Of a stretch of DNA of 64,000 nt, positions 58,006 through 64,000 are shown one piece after another. Both the position numbers and the translations under genes were made by a program. A model generated the notes under the pieces. That model was not told where the DNA came from. It ran no database searches and saw only the letters and a program-made list of their open reading frames with translations. Each line of letters starts with the position of its first letter. Position 1 is the first letter of the stretch. This DNA is from Deltaproteobacteria bacterium UBA1386 (GTDB lineage: Bacteria; Desulfobacterota; Syntrophorhabdia; Syntrophorhabdales; Syntrophorhabdaceae). The stretch covers positions 44,499-108,498 of the forward strand of contig DBQU01000076.1 of the NCBI GenBank assembly GCA_002305765.1, given 5' to 3'.

Positions 58006-59304
58006 GTGACGATATACAATGGGGTTTCCGCGGCGGGTGTGCTCTGTTTTCTCGGGTTCCTGTGGCTTCTCTCGCGGCACAGGCGAAAGGTGAGCCTCCG
58101 GGTGGTCGTCTGGGGGGTGGCGCTCCAGATCGTCTTCGCTCTTTTCGTCTTTCTCGTCCCTTTCGGTTCGAGGCTCTTTCTCATCCTCAACGACATAACC
58201 ATGGAGGTCATAGAGAGCGCCTTCGAGGGGATCAGGTTCCTCTTCGGCCCCCTGGCGCTGTCTCCGGGCAAGGCCGGCTCGCCGGGGTTCATCCTCGCCT
58301 TCCAGGCGCTGCCTTCCGTCATATTTTTTGCCGCCCTCATGGAGCTCCTGTACTACATGGGGATCATGGAACGTCTCATCAGGCTTTTCGCGAAGGTCTT
58401 CGTCAAGGTCATGGGCATCAGCGGCGCTGAGTCGCTCTGTGCCTCGGCCCAGATATTCCTCGGCATCGAATCGAACCTGACGATCCGGCCCTACCTCAAG
58501 GAGATGACCCCGTCGGAGCTCATGGTTGTCCTTACGACGGGCATGGCCACCATCGCGTCGAGCGTTCTCGGCTTCTATGTCATCATCCTTTCCGGCGCCC
58601 TGCCCAAGGTGGCGGGCCACCTCATCTCCGCCTCGATCCTGCTCGCTCCCGCCGCCATACTCGCGTCGAAGGTCCTCTTTCCCGAAACGGGCTCCCCCAG
58701 AACACTCGGAAAGGTCGTCGCCGTCGATTACCAGAAGGCCGCTAACCCAATAGAGGCGGTCATCAACGGCGCCATGACCGGCGTAAAGATGCTCGTCGGC
58801 ATCGGAGCGCTCCTTATCGCCTTCATCGGCATCGTCGCCCTCTTCGACAGCGGCCTCCACTACCTCGGCAAACTCATCGGTTCCGCTGCCGGCACCACCG
58901 TCGACCTGTCCCTCAACCACCTCCTCGGCTACATCTTCTATCCCTTCACCGTGGCAATGGGCGTCCCTCTCGACGACGCCCCGCAGATAGCCCGCATCAT
59001 CGGTGAGCGCATCATCATGACGGAGGTGAAATCCTATCAGGACCTCAGCACCCTCGTGCAGGCGGGAAAGATAGTCCACGAAAGAAGCGTCTTCATCGCC
59101 ACCTACGCCCTCTGCGGATTCGCCCACATCCCGTCACTCGCCATCTTCGTCGGCGGAACGTCGAGCCTCGTGCCCGAACGCACGAAGGACATAGCCGTCC
59201 TCGGCCTCTGGGCCCTCCTCGCGGCCAACGTGGCCTGCTTCATAACGGGCGCCGTGGCGGGCATCTTCTACACCGGAACCGGCGGGATATTGTTCAGACC
59301 CTAA
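58006..59304 (+). CDS. Concentrative nucleoside transporter (NupC/CNT family)
   Basis: 432 residues, about 9-10 helices. CNT signatures include GIESNLTIRPYLKEMTPSEL, MATIASSVLGFYV and GVPLDDAPQIARIIGERIIM. Imports nucleosides with H+ or Na+ symport. GTG at 58006 follows AGGGGATG and fits the promoter; an upstream in-frame start at 57943 would overlap it. Confidence 0.9.
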   Translation: MTIYNGVSAAGVLCFLGFLWLLSRHRRKVSLRVVVWGVALQIVFALFVFLVPFGSRLFLILNDITMEVIESAFEGIRFLFGPLALSPGKAGSPGFILAFQALPSVIFFAALMELLYYMGIMERLIRLFAKVFVKVMGISGAESLCASAQIFLGIESNLTIRPYLKEMTPSELMVVLTTGMATIASSVLGFYVIILSGALPKVAGHLISASILLAPAAILASKVLFPETGSPRTLGKVVAVDYQKAANPIEAVINGAMTGVKMLVGIGALLIAFIGIVALFDSGLHYLGKLIGSAAGTTVDLSLNHLLGYIFYPFTVAMGVPLDDAPQIARIIGERIIMTEVKSYQDLSTLVQAGKIVHERSVFIATYALCGFAHIPSLAIFVGGTSSLVPERTKDIAVLGLWALLAANVACFITGAVAGIFYTGTGGILFRP

Positions 59305-59321
59305 AAGATCAAAGACATTAT

Positions 59322-59706
59322 CTCTCGCCCGCTTCGCTCGAGTTCGCAGAGGACGCGGAGAGAGACTGAAAAGAGAGAAAAGATTGCCGCCGGATCTCGG
59401 AGCCTCCCAAAATCCGGCGGCCTTCTCGTCCCGCCGTCCCGGCGGGAGAGAAAGAAATAGTCTATTTTATCCTCAAGAAGTTATTCCCCCTGTCGTCATA
59501 GGTCCTATATGTCCGATAGGTCCTATGACCATCCTCCAACCCCCCAGACTTCCATCCCTCCCCCACAACTCCCACCTGAAACCAAACCTCTTCTTTCCCT
59601 CCCGTCGGAGACGGGATGCAAAGCCGGCCGGATTTTGGAAGGCTTCGAAATCCGGCCGAATCTTTTCTCTGCGTCCTCTGCGAACTTGATCGAAGCGGGC
59701 GAGAGG
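59322..59706. repeat. Large inverted duplication (~120-140-bp arms)
   Basis: 59322-59459 and 59587-59706 are imperfect inverted copies, both with CGCAGAGGACGC, AAAATCCGGC and CCCGGCGGGAG-like parts. The right arm abuts the downstream gene's stop. A smaller inverted repeat (59495-59529, ATAGGTCCTAT type) sits in the loop. Confidence 0.7.
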
Positions 59707-59714
59707 CAAGGCCT

Positions 59715-60965
59715 TTACCCTTCCTTCTTCACGAACCCCATCAGCACCGCCGATGTTGCCGCGAGGCCTATGGCGACCATGAAGGGGATGGAGAAGGAGC
59801 CCGTCACGTCGCGCACGTAGCCGCCGAACCAGTGGGCGCCGATCGCGCCGAAGGCGTAGAAGGGTGTGAAGGCTCCGATCACCGTGCCGATGATCTCTTT
59901 CCTGAAATAGTCGCCGCCGCAGGCGCCGTACAGGGGAAAGGTGGCGCCATAGAATATGCCGAAGATGAATATGCTCGTGTAAAGCATCGTCGCGTTGGAA
60001 CCGGAAAGGATTATCCAGATGATGATCAGCGCGATGAGAAGGTTCGACGTGAGTATCGTCCCCTTTCGGCCAAAACGATCGGAGATCGCCGGTATGGTGA
60101 GGACCCCCACCACCTGGCCGAACCCGTGCATCGTCGCAAGAAGAGATGCCCGGTCGTAGGCAAAGCCCAGTTGGTACCGCGCATAGTCGACCATGAAAGT
60201 GGTTATCATGTAGAGTGTCGCGCCTATCGCGAAATAGGAGGCCGCGATCATCCAGAAGCGTTTCGCGGAGAGGATCTCCCCGTAGCATGAACGCTGTTTG
60301 CCGGCGGGTGCCGCCGGCGCGGCCGGCGCGGGTTCTTCAGGCCTCGTCCCCCACGGAGCCAGGCCCCTATCCTCGGGTTTGCTTCTCAGGAGGATCACGT
60401 TGATCACGATCATGATGAGGGCTGCGATACCGAGAATGTACCAGCAATACCTCCAGCTCCAGTGGGCCACTATGACCGGATACAGCCGTCCCATGGTAGC
60501 GAAACCGAGCCCGAACCCGGCCGACAGTATCCCGAGCGCCATACCCCTTTTGTGGATGGCAAACCATCTCTGCACGAGGGTGATGATGGGCGTCCACATG
60601 GCCGCCGCCCCGATACCGACAAAGCAGAAGGTGAAAGCCGCCTGCCAGAAACCGTTGGAGAGCCCCATCAGGAATGTTCCCACCCCCAGGACCACGCCGA
60701 AGACGGGTATCACGACACGGGCACCCAGACGGTCCGTGATATATCCCACGAAGGGCGAAAAACAGATGTAGGCATAGAAGTAGGCGTTGAAGATCTCCCC
60801 ACCTTCCTTCCGGGTTATTCCCATGGTCCGTATCATCTCCGGCAGAATGACACCGTACCCGAGGCGAATGCCGTAATTGATGAAGAGGTTGACGAAGCAT
60901 ACCGCGAGAATGATCCACGCCCAGTGAAGACCCTGCGACTTCGAAGCTCCGGCTCCATTCATCAT
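59715..60965 (-). CDS. MFS transporter, oxalate/formate antiporter (OFA)-like
   Basis: 416 residues, 12 helices with a central cytoplasmic loop rich in Pro/Ala (EEPAPAAPAAPAG). Motifs TDRLGARVVIP and GFGLGFATMGRLYPVIV resemble OFA/monocarboxylate MFS carriers. Probably moves small organic acids; direction and substrate unknown. Stands alone. Confidence 0.85.
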   Translation of the reverse strand: MMNGAGASKSQGLHWAWIILAVCFVNLFINYGIRLGYGVILPEMIRTMGITRKEGGEIFNAYFYAYICFSPFVGYITDRLGARVVIPVFGVVLGVGTFLMGLSNGFWQAAFTFCFVGIGAAAMWTPIITLVQRWFAIHKRGMALGILSAGFGLGFATMGRLYPVIVAHWSWRYCWYILGIAALIMIVINVILLRSKPEDRGLAPWGTRPEEPAPAAPAAPAGKQRSCYGEILSAKRFWMIAASYFAIGATLYMITTFMVDYARYQLGFAYDRASLLATMHGFGQVVGVLTIPAISDRFGRKGTILTSNLLIALIIIWIILSGSNATMLYTSIFIFGIFYGATFPLYGACGGDYFRKEIIGTVIGAFTPFYAFGAIGAHWFGGYVRDVTGSFSIPFMVAIGLAATSAVLMGFVKKEG

Positions 60966-61052
60966 AACTCCCCCTGCGTGTTTTTCTGGTGTAGAGACAT
61001 TCTAGGACAAGGAAGGATGGAATGCAAGGAGAGAAAAGACGGTCATAAAAGA

Positions 61053-61215
61053 CCGCTTGAGCCTCTCGAGCCGCTTGAACGTTGAGAAACGAAGAAAGGA
61101 CATGAGAGTACGGCCCGACTCCCGGTTATCACCCGGGCTCCGGGCCGAGCTGTTGTCTCTGTTGTCTTTTGCCTTTCCCGCTCAAGCTGTTCGAGCGGCT
61201 CAAGCGGTTCAAGCC
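61053..61215. repeat. Inverted repeat with 9-bp-unit arms (divergent gap)
   Basis: Left arm 61053-61086, right arm 61189-61215, about 26 of 30 positions complementary. The only clear member lying between divergent genes. Confidence 0.65.
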
Positions 61216-61272
61216 TTCTTCCCTCCAGTGTCCGAACGTGCTATAGTGAATAAAAGCTGAATGGAGGGCGCC

Positions 61273-61491
61273 ATGATAATCGGCGAGATACAAAAGATGG
61301 GTACGGACAGGATCATCGTGACGGTGAAGGAGTTCAAGGGAAAGACCTACATCGACGTTAGGAACTTCTTCGAGAACGACGAGGGGGAGATGGTGCCCAC
61401 GAAGAAGGGGGTGTCGCTGACGCCGGAGAACCTCGACGAGCTTATACGGCTCCTGGGTGAAGCGAAGAAACAACTTCCGACAGAGAAGTGA
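61273..61491 (+). CDS. PC4/p15-like single-stranded DNA-binding protein
   Basis: 72 residues. GEIQKMGTDRIIVTVKEFKG, then YIDVRNFFENDEGEMVPTKK and a C-terminal helix, matching bacterial PC4-like (YdbC) proteins that bind ssDNA as dimers. GGAGG before 61273 selects that ATG over 61261. rarA follows on the same strand 73 bp later. Confidence 0.85.
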   Translation: MIIGEIQKMGTDRIIVTVKEFKGKTYIDVRNFFENDEGEMVPTKKGVSLTPENLDELIRLLGEAKKQLPTEK

Positions 61492-61564
61492 TCCCCCGGC
61501 GGTACATCTCGAACACAACCGAGTCCCGGCCCGTTTCGGGACCCCGGGACAAAAGGACAGGTTA

Positions 61565-62872
61565 GTGGAGCTTTTTTCGGACGACACGTCTTTCACAGGT
61601 AGGTCCCAAAAACCTCTCGCCGACAGGGTGCGCCCCAGGTCGCTCGACGATGTCGTCGGCCAGGAGCACCTACTCGGACAGGGAAAGCTCTTGAGGGTCC
61701 TCATCGAGAGAGGTGATGTCCCCTCCTTCATCTTCTGGGGGCCGAGCGGCGTCGGCAAGACCACCATCGGCTGGCTCATCGGCAGGATAATGAAGCTCCC
61801 CTACGTCTTTCTTTCCGCCGTCTCCATAGGCGTCAAGGAGGTCAAGGAGGTCATTCAAAAGGCCCGGAACCAGAGGATCATCCTCTTCGTCGATGAATTC
61901 CACCGCTTCAACAAGCTCCAGCAGGACACGTTCCTTCCCCATGTGGAGAACGGCACCATCGTCCTCATCGGCGCCACAACGGAAAACCCCTCCTTCGAGA
62001 TCATCTCTCCCCTCCTGTCCCGCATGAGGGTCCTCACCCTGAAACCCCTCGTCACCACCGACCTCGTGAAGATCCTGACGAGGGCCCTGAACGATGACGA
62101 AGAACTCAAAAAGGGGAACATCTCCATCGACGCGCGGACGATAGAGGAGATCGCGTACCTCGCCGACGGCGACGCGCGACGCGCTCTGAATCTCCTGGAG
62201 GTGTGCTGGAAAATGGTCAGGGAAGGCTCTTCGCGAAACCCCGTCATCGATCACGACATAGTTCAGGAAGCCTACCAGAAGAAGACCGCCCGGTACGACA
62301 AGACGGGCGAGATGCACTACGACCTCATCAGCGCGCTCCACAAGAGCATGCGCGGCTCCGACGCCGACGCGTCCCTGTACTGGCTTGCCCGGATGATAGA
62401 AGGAGGCGAGGACCCCCTTTACATCATGCGCCGCCTCGTGCGCTTCGCCTCGGAGGATGTCGGCAATGCTGACCCTCACGCTCTCACGCTCACCATCAGC
62501 GCCACGGAGGCATTCAAGTTCATCGGCCCCCCCGAGGGTTATCTGGCCCTCGCGCAGGCGGCCGTGTACCTGTCTCTCTGCGAAAAGAGCAACGCCGTCT
62601 ACACCGCGTATGGTCAGGCGGCACGGGACGCCCGGGACCTCCCGGAATACCCCGTCCCCATGCATATCCGCAACGCGCCGACGAAACTCATGAACGAACT
62701 GGGCTACGGCGAAGGCTACCTCTACCCCCACGACTACCCCGGAGCCGTCGTCAAGCAGACCTACCTCCCCGAAGAACTCCTGGGCAAACGCTACTACCAC
62801 CCCACCGACAGAGGCGACGAACGCCACCTCAAGGCGTTCATGGAAAAAGTCCGCGATTACCACAAGAAGTAA
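61565..62872 (+). CDS. rarA: Replication-associated recombination protein A (AAA+ ATPase)
   Basis: 435 residues. Walker A GPSGVGKTT, Walker B FVDEFHRFNK, sensor 1 GATTENPSF, and the MgsA-type C-terminal domain ending in YYHPTDRGDE. Acts at stalled replication forks with SSB; the upstream PC4-like ssDNA-binding gene fits. GTG at 61565 has AAGGACAGG in front; the open frame continues upstream but overlaps the PC4 gene. Confidence 0.92.
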   Translation: MELFSDDTSFTGRSQKPLADRVRPRSLDDVVGQEHLLGQGKLLRVLIERGDVPSFIFWGPSGVGKTTIGWLIGRIMKLPYVFLSAVSIGVKEVKEVIQKARNQRIILFVDEFHRFNKLQQDTFLPHVENGTIVLIGATTENPSFEIISPLLSRMRVLTLKPLVTTDLVKILTRALNDDEELKKGNISIDARTIEEIAYLADGDARRALNLLEVCWKMVREGSSRNPVIDHDIVQEAYQKKTARYDKTGEMHYDLISALHKSMRGSDADASLYWLARMIEGGEDPLYIMRRLVRFASEDVGNADPHALTLTISATEAFKFIGPPEGYLALAQAAVYLSLCEKSNAVYTAYGQAARDARDLPEYPVPMHIRNAPTKLMNELGYGEGYLYPHDYPGAVVKQTYLPEELLGKRYYHPTDRGDERHLKAFMEKVRDYHKK

Positions 62873-62876
62873 AGGG

Positions 62877-63004
62877 CAGTCGCTTGAGAGTAAAGAACCA
62901 AAAGACCTCTTTCTTTAAGAGAGAATGCCTTTGCCTTTAACCCTCAAGCGATTCAAGCTATTCAAGCGACTCAAGCCGCCTTTAACCCCTTGCGGTTGCA
63001 ACCG
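62877..63004. repeat. Inverted repeat with 9-bp-unit arms and adjacent palindrome
   Basis: Left 62877-62905, right 62929-62979 (four TTCAAGCNG units). A 14-bp perfect palindrome GCGGTTGCAACCGC follows at 62991-63004. Confidence 0.6.
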
Positions 63005-63036
63005 CCTTTCGGTTTGGGTTATCATGTTCCTTCATC

Positions 63037-64000
63037 ATGGAGATATCGGAAAATAATTTCATTAAGGGCATTCGAAAGTTCTCCCGAAAAAGTAATAGTG
63101 TCATACGGGGTATCGGTGACGACGGTGCCGTCGCGGAGCTTGGCGCCGGCCAGTACGTCTTCGTGCAGGATGCCATGGCGGAGCATGTCCACTTCGAGTT
63201 CTCTTTCATGGACCCTTACTACGTGGGCAAGAAGGCCCTTTACTCGAATATATCGGACGTCCTGGCAATGGGGGCGCAGCCGGTATTCTATCTCGTGACC
63301 GTGGGAATACCCGCCGGGATCTCCTCGGGGCAAATGGAAAGGATGTACCGCGGAATGAACAGGGTCGCCCGGGAATTCGGCGTCACCCTCCTCGGGGGAG
63401 ACACGGTCGCCACGGCGAAGGACCTCTTCATCGATATCTCCGTGACCGGGAAGCTGGCCGGGGCGCGATACTTCGGCAGGGACAAGGCGAGAAGGGGAGA
63501 TCTTATCGCCGTCACGGGAAAGCTCGGAGAGGCAGCACTGGGCCTCAAAGTCCTCAAGGAAGGGGGGGACGCGACGGGTATGAAGAACTGCGTCCGGCGT
63601 TTCCTTAGCCCGGCTCCGCCTTACGGCTTGTGGAAGGAGATCGTGAAAGATGATATAACTGATGTGATGATGGATGTGAGCGATGGACTCATCCTGGACC
63701 TTTCCAGGATGATGGACGAAAGCAGGAAACAGGCCCGCATCCATTGGGAAAAGGTTCCCATGCCCCGCCCACTCAGGCAGAGGGGGCTCGAAGAGCTCGC
63801 CTTCGGCGGCGGGGAGGATTACCAGCTTCTCTTCACGTTCCCCCGGGAGAAACTTCCCGTCGTAGCGGCAATGATCGACAAAGGCAGGGCCGTCACCATC
63901 ATCGGAGAGGTCGTGTCGGGCAGGGGAGTCAGGGTCTACAGGCACGGTTCGGAAGTCACGAGCCCCCCGGGGGGCTACGATCATTTTGGGGGCAGGTTGT
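63037..64000 (+). CDS. thiL: Thiamine-monophosphate kinase, partial (cut by window edge)
   Basis: 321 residues before the edge. ThiL motifs: GIGDDGAV, QDAMAEHVHFEFSFMDP, SDVLAMGA, LLGGDTV, MDVSDGL and GGGEDYQLLFTF. Phosphorylates thiamine phosphate to the diphosphate with ATP. The usual DTLVEGVHF motif reads DAMAEHVHF here, a variation near the phosphate site. ATG at 63037 has no clear ribosome-binding site. Confidence 0.9.
   Translation, partial: MEISENNFIKGIRKFSRKSNSVIRGIGDDGAVAELGAGQYVFVQDAMAEHVHFEFSFMDPYYVGKKALYSNISDVLAMGAQPVFYLVTVGIPAGISSGQMERMYRGMNRVAREFGVTLLGGDTVATAKDLFIDISVTGKLAGARYFGRDKARRGDLIAVTGKLGEAALGLKVLKEGGDATGMKNCVRRFLSPAPPYGLWKEIVKDDITDVMMDVSDGLILDLSRMMDESRKQARIHWEKVPMPRPLRQRGLEELAFGGGEDYQLLFTFPREKLPVVAAMIDKGRAVTIIGEVVSGRGVRVYRHGSEVTSPPGGYDHFGGRL

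Overview
The window looks like a chromosomal segment of a strictly anaerobic, probably syntrophic deltaproteobacterium (Desulfobacterota) of the Syntrophorhabdus type. This assignment is inference. It rests on two NAD-linked multisubunit [FeFe]-hydrogenase operons, a benzoate-CoA-ligase-type enzyme directly behind one of them, a class II (B12-dependent) ribonucleotide reductase, a heptaheme cytochrome c, an hgcAB mercury-methylation pair and high-GC coding DNA. No rRNA, tRNA, CRISPR array, prophage or complete insertion sequence was seen.

Region 1 (1-11.1 kb, minus strand) is one long hydrogenase operon, cut by the left edge. In transcription order it holds a DRTGG-like protein, an RsbW-type ATPase, a sensory [FeFe]-hydrogenase-like protein, a second DRTGG protein, a PHP-domain protein, a second small ATPase, an HndB-like protein, NuoE, NuoF, the hydrogenase catalytic subunit, and then a second NuoE and NuoF. 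A good sigma-70 promoter lies in front of it. The gene preceding it, also on the minus strand, encodes a sigma-54 activator. Divergent from that activator is a small unknown gene with a textbook -24/-12 promoter.

Region 2 (12-21.8 kb, plus strand) is a second, differently built operon: rex, NuoE, NuoF, HydA, a sensory hydrogenase-PAS protein, a SpoIIE-type phosphatase and an aryl-CoA ligase. Together the two operons carry H2/redox sensor modules, an anti-sigma-type kinase and a PP2C phosphatase, which suggests partner-switching control of hydrogen metabolism. An unusual array of 14-bp-spaced TATCGATA boxes covers the rex promoter.

Region 3 (22-34.5 kb) is mixed: a heptaheme cytochrome, a chagasin-like inhibitor, two hybrid histidine kinases, tcdA-tatD, a broken antitoxin, a decayed arsenite-efflux gene behind an intact arsR, and, divergent from arsR, hgcA-hgcB with all signature residues.

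Region 4 (34.6-45 kb) holds four exported proteins of unknown role (one with a Cys/His hydrolase pattern), a lytic transglycosylase, a SYLF lipoprotein-like protein, an RRM protein, two FKBPs, a YihY-type membrane protein, nrdJ and two universal stress proteins.

Region 5 (45-64 kb) is mostly housekeeping and transport: two MFS carriers, ribosomal protein THX, a PqiC-like lipoprotein, an M50 protease, EF-G/birA/coaX, an enoyl-CoA hydratase, a Cache protein with a sodium symporter and its tiny partner, a MetE-like protein, a nucleoside transporter, a PC4-like protein, rarA and a partial thiL.

The intergenic DNA is unusually structured. Many gaps, mostly between convergent genes, contain large inverted repeats whose arms are themselves tandem arrays of a 9-bp unit (TTCAAGCNG). 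A separate element around nrdJ is an array of perfect hairpins with different stems but constant flanking heptamers. Coordinates of starts were adjusted to ribosome-binding sites where visible. All functional calls are from reading the sequence, without database searches.
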